From Amaurobius ferox (lineage: Eukaryota; Arthropoda; Arachnida; Araneae; Amaurobiidae), in the NCBI GenBank assembly GCA_951213105.1, contig OX578145.1:115305739-115369738 (forward strand): a DNA stretch of 64,000 nt, in the 5' to 3' direction. Positions 10,200 to 21,198 of the stretch are shown one piece after another (positions within the stretch are counted from its first letter, which is position 1; each line of letters starts with the position of its first letter). The notes under the pieces are model-generated. The model did no database searches, was not told the origin of the DNA, and worked only from the letters and a program-made list of their open reading frames with translations. Position numbers and translations under genes: made by a program.

Positions 10200-10442
10200 G
10201 GGCTCGTTTTCAGCTCCCAGAGTATGTAGAGAGCTGAAACGGAACACAGTTTCATCTCGCAGAACATTTTCGTTTATAAAATTTTCACGTCAGTACGTCA
10301 TTTACGTACGCCATCTTTGACAGGTTCGTTATCGGCTCTCAGAGTACGCAGAGAGCCGAAAACACACGCAGTTTCATCTCACGAAACTTTTTCATGTATC
10401 CAATTTTCACGTCATTTCGTTACGTCATTTACGTACGCCATA
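10200..10442. repeat. Tandem duplication, two ~122 bp units
   Basis: Unit 1 (about 10200-10318) and unit 2 (about 10322-10442) align throughout. Each has GTTTTCAGCTCCCAGAGTAT or its variant, then GAGAGCTGAAA/GAGAGCCGAAA, CAGTTTCATCTC, TTTTCACGTCA and ACGTCATTTACGTACGCCAT. Each unit also holds a small inverted pair (CAGCTC...GAGCTG). No frame runs through both. Confidence 0.75.
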
Positions 10443-10450
10443 ACTACGTT

Positions 10451-11349
10451 TTTGCTCTTTCCATACATTTTCTTTGCGAATTGAGTTTCTGTGTCCTCAG
10501 CTAAAATGTTCCCCTAGTCGATCCGACATGTTAGAAGCAGTAAGAGAAGATTGTAGAATCTACACCATATAATATGAAATAGTTTTGTATAATTCACATT
10601 AAAAGATAATAATACGAGGGCAGATGAGGGAGGAAAAACTAAAAAGTAAAAATTAATTAAGAGAAAAAAAAAGTATTTTAATGTCGTCCATTACATAATA
10701 GTGGCGAATGAAGAGCAGATAATGGATTTAAATCCCGTACGATATTGCATCCAATTGAGGGTGTAGAGAGATTAAATTCAAAATCTATATAAATAAAATT
10801 GAAAATTTGTCTGTTTATTTATTTTATTTATTTGTTTATGTGTGTGTGTCTCATCATCACGAGAGAGTGGCTGCACCGAATTTGTTGAAATTTTCGGGGT
10901 AGACTTCGAATAGCACCACCTAAAATGTAGTCTATGTTTCGAGTTTCTAGAACCAGGAGTTGTCGAGTTATTAATAAATAATGCAATATGAAACCTTCCA
11001 ATGAGATAGCATTATGCAAACGATATTTGTTCTGTAAAGTTATTTGAAAAAAAAAATAATATCATGTTGCTAAGCAACGGAATTAAACCCAATGAGTTTA
11101 TATTTGAAACAAAAATATCATGCTGGCGATGAAGTTAGACACAATGAAATAATACAGTGGTAAATCTCTTTTGATTTAAATATTAAAGAAATGTATATAA
11201 ATACATTTTTATCGGTGTGGCATTTTTGATTGGATTATATCCATATCGTCCTTTGGGTATAAAGATTACTGGGATTATTGATATTTTCAAATTCTTACAT
11301 CGTCTGTTTTATTTGGGTGAAATATTTTTCAAATTCATATAGTATTGAC
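10451..11349. other. Unassigned AT-rich stretch
   Basis: A segment at about 10790-10990 (TTGTCTGTTTATTTATT...GTGTGTGTCTCATCATCACG...GAATTTGTTGAAATTTTCGG) has the spacer style of the hairpin families and may be an old fragment. Otherwise I see nothing I can name. Confidence 0.35.
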
Positions 11350-11783
11350 ACTCGAAAAAAAAGATGGATACCATATTTTATTTTGAAGTGGGTCACGTGA
11401 TCTCTTCATATTATATGGGTGTAATTATTATTTTAATTTTTATTTAAAAAACTGCCGAACATATTTTGCTGACATTTTTTTATATTCTTTATGGCATAAT
11501 TTGAATATTTTCTAAAATTTTCGAAGCAATTTGTGAATTTTAGCTTTGCTTAAAAAATGTTTGAAAAATTAGGTCCCACAGGATTCAATGTATTTCATTT
11601 TTTCAACCCGGATTACATCCAAATACTATTCACTTACATTGCCATATGTCCCACAGCCCGCCTCAACAACATACTAAAATTTAATTTGGATAAAATAATT
11701 TTTTCAGCAGTTCTCGTGCGAACAAACAGACAGACAGAATGAATAAAGTCATAAACACTTTTCAATTATGTTGGAAAGTGTTT
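11350..11783 (+). mobile_element. Family C element fragment, hairpin half
   Basis: This is a diverged copy of the hairpin-side third of family C, in reverse orientation to the 7.2 kb copy. Matching blocks include the GGATACCATATTTTATTTTG strip, TTTTTCAACCCGGATTAC, CAACATACTAAAATTTAATT, the (CAGA)n tract (about 11727-11738) and the terminal hairpin AACACTTTTCAATTATGTTG...AAAGTGTTT (about 11756-11782). The other two thirds are missing. Confidence 0.8.
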
Positions 11784-12280
11784 AAAATTGAAGGTTAAAA
11801 CCTTGTCTCACGAGACCGGTTGGCACGCTTATTATTTTGTTTACAGCTGCGCTTTAGATGTCGTTTAAGAGCCTTTTTTACCGTTTAAGTAGCAGTTTGA
11901 GAGTATTTAGAACAAAACTACGTTTAATCATTTTTTTGAATGATCGTGAGTGAATTCTGTCAATTCTTCTCTCAGTGGTTCATTGGGCAACCTTCCTCGT
12001 CAGATGGTAAAGCAAGTGTTAATGACAGCTTTAAACGGCAACTGAGGATTATGAAGGTTTTTGTTTTCCAATTTGAAAAAAAAAATTACCTAGAAAAATG
12101 AAGTTAAGGTGCTTGCCCTTTCGAAACTTGAACAGTAGATCAATTGGTTCAATTTTCTAAAGAAATGCGATTTAATTTATTTAGAAAAGGAAAAAAAATA
12201 GATCCTATATATTACAATGTAGCACCTTGAATCATTTTTTTCGGCGTTATAACAATGTGAAACTCTACAGAGGTCATTGC
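11784..12280. other. Unassigned stretch
   Basis: Mixed AT-rich sequence. I see no supported gene, RNA or repeat. Confidence 0.35.
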
Positions 12281-12577
12281 ACTTATTTTTACTTTCTCAT
12301 ATTTGAGATAGAGGAAGTACGGTTTTGCCCGAAAAGTTTCAAACTGACGATGTTGAAGCGGAAACACGCTTTCATTCTTCCTGAAAACATTTAAAGTACT
12401 CTAAAAAAAACGTGTGTGTGTGTGAGTCGTGAACTCAATTGCTCAAGGATGAACGTAAATATCCCTAATGACTCTATTGTGTTGATGTTTCATGTAAACA
12501 CACTAGATAAAATTTTCGATTTGAATATTTTGGAAATTTACAGTATTTATAACATTATATTTTCGACCCCATCTGAC

Positions 12578-12600
<23 letters not shown>
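12281..12600 (-). mobile_element. Hairpin-end fragment of an unnamed family
   Basis: The end has the palindrome ACTTTCTCATATTTGAGATA with GAGGAAGT (about 12289-12318). It is followed by GTTTTGCCCGAAAAGTTTC, a 'CTTTCATTCTTCC' block and a (GT)n tract (about 12413-12424), the same order as in families A, B and D. The rest is diverged and runs into a (TA)n tract at 12580. A TTTTCGACCCCATCTGAC strip at about 12560-12578 resembles the family A hairpin flank in the opposite orientation, so two fragments may abut here. Confidence 0.5.
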
Positions 12601-13854
<1,254 letters not shown>

Positions 13855-13860
<6 letters not shown>

Positions 13861-14215
13861 AGGATGTATATATTCGGATCATTAAAATGATATGTCTAAT
13901 AGATTAGGATCACTAATAGGATGTGTATATTTTTGAATCACTTGTTTGGATGTGTATATACGTAAAACTAATAGGATATGCATATTCGGATAAATATTTA
14001 CTAATAGGATGTGTATGAAGGACTAATAGGATATGTATATTCGGATCACTAATAGGATGTGTATACAGAACTAATAGGATGCATATATAGGATTAATAGG
14101 ATGGTATGGTATACAGGACTAATAGGATAGGATGTGTATACAAAACTAATACAAGGTGTATATAAAACTAATAGGATGTATATATAGGACTAATAGGATA
14201 TGTATATTCGAATAA
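13855..14215. repeat. Degenerate minisatellite, ACTAATAGGATGTGTATA units
   Basis: At least twelve imperfect copies of ACTAATAGGATGTGTATA (variants with ATAGGA, TTCGGATC or CAGA spacers) recur every 18-35 bp. Variable spacers make the array irregular. Low-complexity sequence of no known function. Confidence 0.85.
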
Positions 14216-14352
14216 CTAAAGTTCTTTGCTATTATAATATTTCTATTTCAAAAACTATGAACCCTATCCAAAATGTAATTATGTATCCTTATAGGACTTT
14301 AAAAAGTGTGACAAATTACTTCCTTACTATTTGTAGCTAGAAATTTCCGTTT

Positions 14353-14392
<40 letters not shown>

Positions 14393-14739
14393 GAAACATT
14401 TTCAATCTTCTTCAACTTGACAAGACTATTGTTCAAAAAATTATAAGAGCTTTGTAAAAAACAGACGATTGACCTAGAAACTGGATTTCCTACTTCATAT
14501 TTTTGTCATTTACTGTTTACGTCTATCTTTTAGGCGATTTCCGTGTAAAATTAACAGCACTCAAGGATCGGGTTGATGCTCATTTTGCGCTCATTAGCGT
14601 GGAGTTGTCTATATCTGAAATGGGGACAAAACAAAGTTGCTATGCGTCACAATTTTGCCAACTTTTATGGAGACCAAGAAAATTCAGTTACACTTTAGTC
14701 AATCTTGTGGCTTGAAATTTCTTAAAGATTGGGCTCAGG
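14216..14739. other. Unassigned stretch with a small (TA)n tract
   Basis: A (TA)n run lies at 14357-14386. The short frame at 14503-14715 has no recognisable domain. Nothing else is supported. Confidence 0.35.
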
Positions 14740-15345
14740 CTGCATGAGTCGCAACATTTAAGGGCAAACTCACAGAACCTGTCTATAGGGTGGATGTGCT
14801 TCTAAACGTCGAATCGTGTTTACATTGTCGGCATGCGAAAACTTTCGGGCAAACAATATTTTCTCTTTATTCTATTTGTAGTATGCAAATATCTATATAA
14901 TAATTGCTTAATGCATTTTTGTATTTCTAGACCTCCAAACAGCCCTCGGTGATCCAAAAGAGTGAATTCTTGCATACTTACGGTATTAACAACGGGATAG
15001 AACAAACCGGCGCCAGATTTTCGATTCTTGACGTGCAGAGTCCAAGATAAGAGCTTGCAATTCCGTCTCAAGAACACAATGGTAGAGCGTCGGCTCGCCA
15101 GTATGAAAATCCGTGGTTCGATTCCCGGTTGGGGCAGCAAGGTTCTTTACAATGACGCCCGAACAAATCAACCCAGTAGGTTAGTGCAAAGATGTCGGAG
15201 GTCTGAAGACCCCAGACTGTGCGACTCACATAGTGGGTTTAGAGTAGCTAACTGCACGGCCGGGAAAGGATACCTCCTGCACTCAGGAGGCACCCAAGGT
15301 CTACCATCCCGTCAAACGAACTATTATTTAGGTCTAAAAATATAA
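14740..15345 (+). mobile_element. tRNA-derived SINE (family S2), copy 1
   Basis: A 71-nt tRNA-like head lies at 15065-15135. Its A-box region is ACACAATGGTAGAGCG and its B-box is GGTTCGATTCC. The 7-bp acceptor stem GTCTCAA/TTGGGGC pairs with G-U wobbles. The anticodon and T arms do not fold cleanly, so this is a tRNA-derived promoter rather than a tRNA gene. Downstream, the body at about 15195-15290 includes GACCCCAGACTGTGCGACTC and CGGCCGGGAAAGG. A related head is at 15841-15911. The 5' limit of the element is uncertain. Confidence 0.6.
15065..15135 (+). ncRNA. tRNA-like Pol III head of SINE S2 copy 1
   Basis: See the S2 element. Internal A and B boxes, 71 nt long, ending GGGGCAGCA. There is no TTTT terminator directly after it; a T-run follows only within the body. 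I cannot assign an isoacceptor with confidence. Confidence 0.55.
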
Positions 15346-15780
15346 TAATTGATGAAAAATATTGTGATTAAACAGACAGTTTTAGATTACGTTTGAACGT
15401 GACAAGTACGTCCATTTTACAAAAAGGGTTATTGCGGGTATAATTAAAAAGATCATTGAAAAATAAAATTTAGAGTGAGGTATAATAACATAATGAAAAA
15501 TAGATTAAAATTAAAGAAAATAATAAAATTTTAAAAGTAAAATTAAGAAAATATATAAAAATATATGAAAAGGAAAAAAAAATTAGACACATGAAAAACA
15601 AAAACAGAAATTCAGAATAAAATTTAGTAAAAAGAAAAATTAGAAAAAATACAAATAAAAAGGGTCAAAAGAAAAAGAAAGAACCGAGAATACTAACCTG
15701 GGTAAAAATAGTACTATAAGGAGGCTAACCTCAGGTGAAAATAGCAAGAGATGGTCAGTCAGATTGTTAGTTGCTCGTCA
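15346..15780. other. A-rich low-complexity spacer
   Basis: The stretch 15440-15690 is rich in AAAAT, AAAGAAA and TAAAATT runs. It could be the decayed A-rich tail zone of the preceding SINE. No gene is seen. Confidence 0.4.
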
Positions 15781-15784
15781 ATCT

Positions 15785-16075
15785 GACATTAGACGGTGGA
15801 GAATGCAGAGTACACTTCGACGATAAGAGCGTGCAATTCCGTCCCAGTAACTCAACGGTAGAGCGTGTGCTGGCCAGTGCGAAGATCCGTGGTTCGACTC
15901 TCGGTTGAGGCAGCAAGGTTTTTCCCCTTTCTGGATGGAGAAATTGATGGCTTTTCAAAAAAAAACTTTTCAGACTCTTCAGAACCCTTTTGATGACATA
16001 GAAGACTGAAGCTTTGCATACTTATAGTACCGACCACGGGACAGATCCTAACGGAGCTGAAATTTCGACACCCTC
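15785..16075 (+). mobile_element. tRNA-derived SINE (family S2), copy 2
   Basis: The head at 15841-15911 is again 71 nt: A-box TAACTCAACGGTAGAGCG, B-box GGTTCGACTCT, acceptor GTCCCAG/TTGAGGC. It shares the leader GATAAGAGCGTGCAATTCCG with copy 1. The body includes GAAGCTTTGCATACTTAT (about 16001-16026), whose partner segment lies upstream of the head in copy 1 (about 14970-14985). The copies therefore probably belong to longer tandem composites. Confidence 0.6.
15841..15911 (+). ncRNA. tRNA-like Pol III head of SINE S2 copy 2
   Basis: Same length and box positions as the 15065-15135 head. The acceptor stem has one C-A mismatch and the anticodon stem does not pair, so it is not a functional tRNA. 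Confidence 0.55.
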
Positions 16076-16145
16076 CCGGAGAAAACAGCAACCATAAGCC
16101 TTCGGGTTGGTCGTGTGGTCTGGGCTTTCTACCCTCCCGGAGAGA

Positions 16146-16263
16146 GCTAACGGCCCTACCGTGCTGAAAACACCGGTTCTCGTTAGATCACCGAAGTCAA
16201 GCTGCATCGGGCGCGGTTAGTACTTGGGTGGGTGACCACCTGGGAACATCGCGTGCTGTTGGC
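16146..16263 (+). rRNA. 5S rRNA-derived sequence (118 nt)
   Basis: The whole stretch aligns with animal 5S rRNA: CACCGGTTCTCGTTAGATCA, then CCGAAGTCAAGCTGCATCGG, then GCGCGGTTAGTACTTGGGTG and GGTGACCACCTGGGAACA. Helix I pairs fully (GCTAACGG with CTGTTGGC, two wobbles). The internal Pol III control regions (GAAGTCAAGC and GTGGGTGACC) are preserved. There is no T-run terminator at the end; the sequence passes within 7 bp into a SINE tRNA-like segment. That suggests a SINE head or a 5S pseudogene into which a SINE inserted, rather than a working 5S gene. Confidence 0.85.
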
Positions 16264-16532
16264 ACATTTCGGGCGCGGTAGCCCGGTGGTTTGCGCGCTG
16301 TATTTACACGCTGCCACAACTGCCGCCGTGATTATGCGGAGTACGATCACGGTAAACATGTGGGTCCGTAAGTCTTTCCGAGAGGTTGGTGGTAGGGGAA
16401 GGAGGGTACGGTCCCTGTGGATGCCTTCCCCACTGGGTTCCGGTGTAATTGGGTGGCACTTCCCGGTCGTCCAAACAGTTTACTTACACCTTTCTGGTAG
16501 GTCGGACGGTCTGGGTTTCAACAACAATAACC
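16264..16532 (+). mobile_element. SINE S1 body joined to the 5S head
   Basis: It begins CGGGCGCGGTAGCCCGGTGG (about 16270), the A-box region of the SINE found complete at 63304. The segment that should hold the B-box is deleted or changed. The shared body follows: GTAAACATGTGGGTCCGTAA, GAGGTTGGTGGTAGGGGAAGG, GGGTGGCACTTCCCGG, TTTCTGGTAGGTCGGACGGT. The 3' tail is CAACAACAATAACC. It is on the same strand as the upstream 5S sequence, giving a 5S-tRNA-body arrangement about 387 bp long in total. Confidence 0.78.
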
Positions 16533-16735
16533 TCTCCCACTTTTTGTCACTCAATGGTTTAACAGTTATGCCTGAATTTGATATATGGTCAGTTAGAATT
16601 TGCAAAACTTAGTCGATGCAGAGAAATAATTAGGAATATGTTGAACCAAACTGAAGAAACTAATTGTTTCCAGTCAATACCTAGCTTATTATCAAGTTTA
16701 CTTTAGCTTTCTACCAAGTCTAAAGAGCAACATGA
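16533..16735. other. Spacer between SINE copies
   Basis: AT-rich spacer without recognisable features. Confidence 0.4.
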
Positions 16736-16850
16736 TGCCTCCCCCACTGGGTTCTGGTCTAAATTGGGTGGCACTTCCCGGCCGTCCAAACGGTTACCTT
16801 ACACCTTTCTGGTAGGTCGGACGGTCTGGGTCTCAACAACAACAACCCTC
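16736..16850 (+). mobile_element. SINE S1, 5'-truncated copy
   Basis: Only the last ~113 bp of the SINE body is present: CTCCCCCACTGGGTTCTGGT, GGGTGGCACTTCCCGGCCG, TTTCTGGTAGGTCGGACGGT. The CAACAACAACAACCC tail follows. The 5' truncation is typical of target-primed retrotransposition. Confidence 0.85.
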
Positions 16851-17037
16851 CAGGACGGTTAGAAAGTCTTTCCAGATACACTAGAAGCTTCCTCGGTGAC
16901 CGAGAAGGCTGAAATTTTACATCCTTTGCATATATACTAGTATTTAAGGGACAGAACCTAGCGAAGCCAATTTTTGATTAAGGCAACTATTTTCAACGAT
17001 GAGCAGCACACATTGATAAAAAAAATAAATGATATTA
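16851..17037. other. SINE-associated segment (S2-like)
   Basis: The segment at about 16862-16972 (AAGTCTTTCCAGATACAC, CCTCGGTGACCGAGAAGGCTG, TTGCATATATACTAGTATT, GGGACAGAACCTAGCG) resembles those at 14933-15005 and 15960-16060, so it is another piece of the S2 composite. The order in each is 'TCGGTGA', 'TTGCATACTTA', then 'GGGACAGA'. Confidence 0.5.
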
Positions 17038-17396
17038 AACAAGAAAGATCAATCATGCTTAAAGCATTGATTATGAAACACTTTCCAACTTCAATGCAAT
17101 TTTATTTAAGACAGTCGAAAATGCAATACATTCCTCGGTAATATTTTAAAACTTATCATAATACTACATTAATTTATTATATTTGAAAAATTAAACCTTC
17201 ATTGAAAAACATGAACTTCATTCAAATGACGGCATTGAAATAAAAACTGCCTGGTTTAAATATATCTGAAAAGCGATACATTCCACGGTAATATTTTTAA
17301 AACTATCATAATACTGCGATAATTTATTATATTTAAAAACTTCATCGAAAACAACTGAAATTAATTCAAATGACGTCATAGAAAAAATAAATAAAA
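17038..17396 (+). mobile_element. Family C element, 5'-terminal part of a chimeric copy
   Basis: It begins AAACAAGAAAGATCAATCAT with ATGCTTAAAGCAT, then GAAACACTTTCCAACTTCAA, the non-hairpin terminus of family C. It runs to the block ATGACGTCATAGAAAAAAT and then stops. It is joined to the family D terminal strip at 17400-17447. Confidence 0.8.
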
Positions 17397-17399
17397 AGA

Positions 17400-17447
17400 A
17401 CGAATATGAGTCTGCAGGGAAAGACATGTGCTGTCCACATCAGAATT
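17400..17447 (-). repeat. Family A/D terminal strip inside family C
   Basis: AATATGAGTCTGCAGGGAAAG is followed by ACATGTGCTGTCCACATCAG. This is the terminus shared by families A and D (compare 52490-52534 and 62910-62955). None of the family D body is present, so it is a solo terminus embedded in a family C copy. Confidence 0.75.
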
Positions 17448-17857
17448 TTTAACAATATTACAACAATGATTTATAGAAGTGAACGGGGATTATTTTCAGG
17501 CCTTTTCGAAAAAAATGTATGATCTATATTTAAAGATCCATCAAATTTTTGTCGAATAAAATGTTCAACAAATTTAAGCTGTGTACCAAATTTTAACTGT
17601 CTAGGACGTAGGAAAGTGCATTAAAAATGCCATCAAATAAATTTATCATGAAGAGTTATATAAAATTTAAAAAAATGAAAAATTGTTATCTACCAAATTT
17701 ATTTTAAAATGTGAAGCCACTCCCATATGCAAAACGTTTAAACAAATGGAGAGATATTTATTATATAATATATCTCTCTTTTCTTTCTGGAAGATATTCC
17801 AAAGTCAGAATTTAATTGAATTTGTTTTTTTCCCTATATTAAATAATTTTTAATTAA
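17448..17857. other. Foreign segment between the two family C halves
   Basis: This does not match family C. It has hairpin-family style blocks (TGTGTACCAAATTTTAACTG, GTCTAGGACGTAGG) and a palindromic (TA)-rich strip AGAGATATTTATTATATAAT with TATATCTCTC (about 17751-17778). It may belong to an undefined family related to D. Confidence 0.4.
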
Positions 17858-18222
17858 AAAACTACTTAACATATTTTACTGAATTTTTTTTTATATATTC
17901 TATGGGATAATGTGAATATTTTTTAAAAATTTCGAAGCAATTCGTGAATTTTAAATTTACTTAAAAAATGTTTGAAAAATTAGGTCCCATAGGGTTCAAT
18001 GTATTTCATTTTTTCAACCCGGGTTCAATAAAAAACTAATTGGGTGATATTATTTATTTATATTCCCATAGGTCCTACAGACCGTCTGAACAACATACTA
18101 AAATTTCATTTTGATAAACTCATTTTTACGGCAGTTATCGTGCTAACGGACAGACAGACAGACAGACAGACAGACAGAATGAACAAAGTCATAAACACTT
18201 TTCAACTTTGTTGTAAAGTGTT
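17858..18222 (+). mobile_element. Family C element, hairpin half of the chimeric copy
   Basis: It contains AACTACTTAACATATTTTAC, TTTTTCAACCCGGGTTCAAT, a (CAGA)n tract of seven units at about 18152-18179, and the terminal hairpin AACACTTTTCAACTTTGTTG with TAAAGTGTT (about 18194-18222). The middle of family C is replaced by 17397-17857. Confidence 0.85.
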
Positions 18223-18312
18223 AAGAAATGCAACATTATTCAAGAGTGTTAGTTTTCGTGCCTTTGAGAGGTTTAAATACTAGCAAAAATATAAAATCTT
18301 TTTTATTTAATC

Positions 18313-18462
18313 TTTTGCTTACGGGTGGGACAGTGTCCATCCCAAACGAAGAACCTTTCAAAAAGACAGGCATTTGACATACCCTATCCCAAACATGTGA
18401 AATACCTGTCTTTTTGAGAGATTCTTCGTTAGGGATGGACGTTGTCCCACCCGTAAGCAAAA
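18313..18462. repeat. 150-bp foldback with 68-bp arms
   Basis: The left arm 18313-18380 and right arm 18395-18462 are equal in length and complementary with only a few mismatches; the loop is 14 nt. Each arm holds GCTTACGGGTGGGAC, ACGAAGAA and AAAAAGACAGG. The foldback sits alone in the ~500 bp gap between two family C hairpin ends that face each other (18222 and 18721). A transcript would form a long hairpin RNA, or it may be a MITE. No function is shown. Confidence 0.85.
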
Positions 18463-18720
18463 TGTTAATAAAGTACGTTGATATCAAAATTAAGTACGAT
18501 TACATACCGCGTTTACTACAAATACATTTGTTTTGACTTGTGGGCGTAACAAGAAAAAAAACCCATCATATTTAAAAATAGAACATGGTCGTTCGATATT
18601 ATTTGTTCTAATTTTAAAACAAATATTTGACGAGTTTCTGTTTGAAAATGCGTCTTATCTTTTATTGTAATGTCAGAGTATGAGTAAAACAAAAAACCGT
18701 TGTAGAATCCGCTCGTTTTT

Positions 18721-18764
18721 AACACTTTACAACAAAGTTGAAAAGTGTTTATGACTTTGTTCAT

Positions 18765-18798
<34 letters not shown>

Positions 18799-20010
18799 CG
18801 TTAGCACGATAACTGCCGTAAAAATGACTTAATCAAAATGAAATTGTAGTATGTTGTTCAGACGATTTGTAGGACTTATGGGAATATAAATGAATAATAT
18901 CACCCAATTAGTTTTGGATTGAACCCGGGTTGAAAAAATGAATACATTGAGCCCTATGGGACCTAATTTTTCAAACATTTTTTAAGCGGATTTGAAATTC
19001 ACAAATTGCTTCGAAAATTTTAGGTAATAGTCAAATTTTTCCATAAAATATATAAAAAAAAAATTCAGCGAAATATATTCAATAGTTTTTTCAATAAAAA
19101 TTAAAATAATAATTACACCTCTTATATGAAACGATCACGTGACCATGATATGAAACGATCACATGACCCACTTCAAAATGATATATGGCATCCATCTTGT
19201 TTCAAAATCGGGATTTTTTAAAGTTCTTTTTAATTCATATTGAGTGTTGTATCCGTCCTAAAACTACTTTATTTTTGCTTAAATTCTGTGTATCTGCATA
19301 CTAAAACAACACAATGACAATATATTTGAGTTTAAATTCTCATTCAAATTTGATTATTTCTACAACTAAGCGTATTTTTCACCTATGTAAAATGTAAACA
19401 GGAAAATATGTAAAATGAGTTGTATTAGAATTACTGTATTTCTTTAACACAAAATAATTCAGTCCATGGAGTCTGCATGGCTGATATGAATGAAATATTA
19501 ATTGATTTTATAAATAGAAGGACGATTTTTTTCGAAGAAGTTTTAAGCATAAAGTTTATGAATTGTAGCTTCTTAATTTTTAAATAAAATAAATTATTAT
19601 AGTATTGTGATGAATGAAATGGATGAAATCCTGCTTTTATAGAGAGATCCAGGCGTGTTATTTTTTCTATGACGTCATTTGAATTTATTTCAGTTGTTTT
19701 CGATGAAGTTTTCAAATATAATAAATTATCGTAGTATTATGATAGTTTTAAAAATATTACCGTAGAATGTATTGCATTTTAGCGATATTTAAACCAGGCA
19801 ATTTATATTTCAATGCCGTCATTTGAATGAAGTTCATTTTTTTCAATGAAGGTTTAAGTTTTCAAATATAATAAATCAATGTATTATTGTGATAAGTTTT
19901 AAAATATTACCGAGGAATGTATTGCATTTTCGACCTTTTTAAATAAAATTGCATTGAAGTTGGAAAGTGTTTCATAATCAATGCTTTAAGCATGATTGAT
20001 CTTTCTTGTT
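18721..20010 (-). mobile_element. Family C hairpin element, full length
   Basis: This ~1290 bp copy is very close to those at 7229 and 57201. The hairpin AACACTTTACAACAAAGTTG with AAAAGTGTT is at 18721-18749, and (CTGT)n with eight units is at about 18767-18799. The body includes CACGTGACC and CACATGACC, and the far end GTTGGAAAGTGTTTCATAAT...CTTTCTTGTT is at 19957-20010. The small number of differences from the other copies suggests recent spread. It has no ORF beyond chance. Confidence 0.88.
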
Positions 20011-20207
20011 AAGAATGAGCCAATTCATTTTTCGGACAGACCCTGACGATGCAATCATATTGAAAGTTGGAAGAACTCCATGAGAATTTAAAGAAACAAA
20101 TCGAAATGGTAAAATTACAAATCACAGGCAAGCTATCGCACTTATTTCTTTAGAATTTTTAAAATATTGCAAACACATTAAAACTACTTTAGAATTAATT
20201 AGAATGT

Positions 20208-20340
20208 GGCTCACCTCGACTTTCTCATACCAGAACCCATTTTAATAGCTTTCTTTTTTCAAATTTTACAAGAAAATTTTTGAAAAATCGGTATAGTGGG
20301 TCCAAATAGCTTTGGTCGTTAAAATTGTATTTGCTGAAAC
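20208..20340 (+). mobile_element. Family B element, terminal fragment
   Basis: GCTCACCTCGACTTTCTCAT, then CAGAACCCATTTTAATAGCT, then CAAATTTTACAAGAAAATTT, then GAAAAATCGGTATAGTGGGT match the non-hairpin terminus of family B at 54376 and 55337. The rest of the element is absent. Confidence 0.7.
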
Positions 20341-20429
20341 AGGATTGTAATGCATAAATATGCACTTAATGCACTAATGCATTTAAAAATGCACTTCAAT
20401 CGCAATTCTATTGCTAATGAAGCAAAAAA

Positions 20430-21198
20430 AAAATCTGATGTGGGCAGTTTATGACTTTTCCTACAGACTTAAGTTTGTTTTCTCTTTATTTCTTTAATAA
20501 TTCATTAAATTGACTTTAATTGCACAAAATAACACCCATAATTATTTAAAATTACACTGAATTTTCACTTTTAATTCAATTTTTGTTTTCATTTAGTAAT
20601 TGGACGTATTTTTAAATGCGAAAAAACTAATATATCTCGAAAACGGTCAGTCCTAGGGTAATGGAATTGGACTTAATCTTTTCATAGTCAAAAATTAAGT
20701 TTAAAACAAGCATTTAATTAATACATTTGAACATACGTAGTCTTTTATTTTAGATTTGGAGAGTTTTGCGGGCCACTCCGTAAAAATGCCTGGTATTTCC
20801 CGATAATCAACAGCAAATAATCTATAAGGCACTTATCTATCAAATTTTGTTAAATTTGGTCAATTAGTCTTTCAGCTAGTGTGGATATATACGATTTTTG
20901 TAGACCATTTCGTAAGAAAAAGCAGGCTCTTTTATTCCGAAGCGTACCAAATTCTAATAATCACCAGGGTCACCTACAAGTGAATTATTGCCTGTAAAAT
21001 TTTAGGAAATTTGGTCCATTATTTTTTTAGTTAGAGTGGATTCATACATTGCACAGACACACACAACAGACGTTACGCTAAATATAGTTTTTTCGTGTTT
21101 TAGAGGTCCCAAAACGTGTAGATAACGTCGAAAACTCGATTTTCGTCACAATTTTAACACTTTTCCTGCATTACCATGTATTGTAGGGAATGTAGAAA
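20430..21198 (+). mobile_element. Family D hairpin element, old copy
   Basis: It begins AAATCTGATGTGGGCAG, then a diverged ATGACTTTTCCTACAG. The body has TATCTCGAAAACGGTCAGTC, CAAATTTTGTTAAATTTGGT and GCGGGCCACTCCGTAAAAAT. A short ACACACACAAC stretch replaces the usual microsatellite. The end has GTCGAAAACTCGATTTTCGT and the hairpin ACACTTTTCCTGCATTACCA...TGTATTGTAGGGAATG (about 21158-21195). The copies at 51783 and 62188 are younger. Confidence 0.78.

Noticed and set aside
15065..15911. Intact tRNA genes
   Set aside because: A and B boxes and 71-nt lengths fit, but the anticodon and T stems do not pair properly, and the units are joined to repeated bodies.
16146..16263. Functional 5S rRNA gene
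   Set aside because: There is no T-run terminator and it passes directly into a SINE, so a derived copy is more likely, although the RNA fold itself looks sound.
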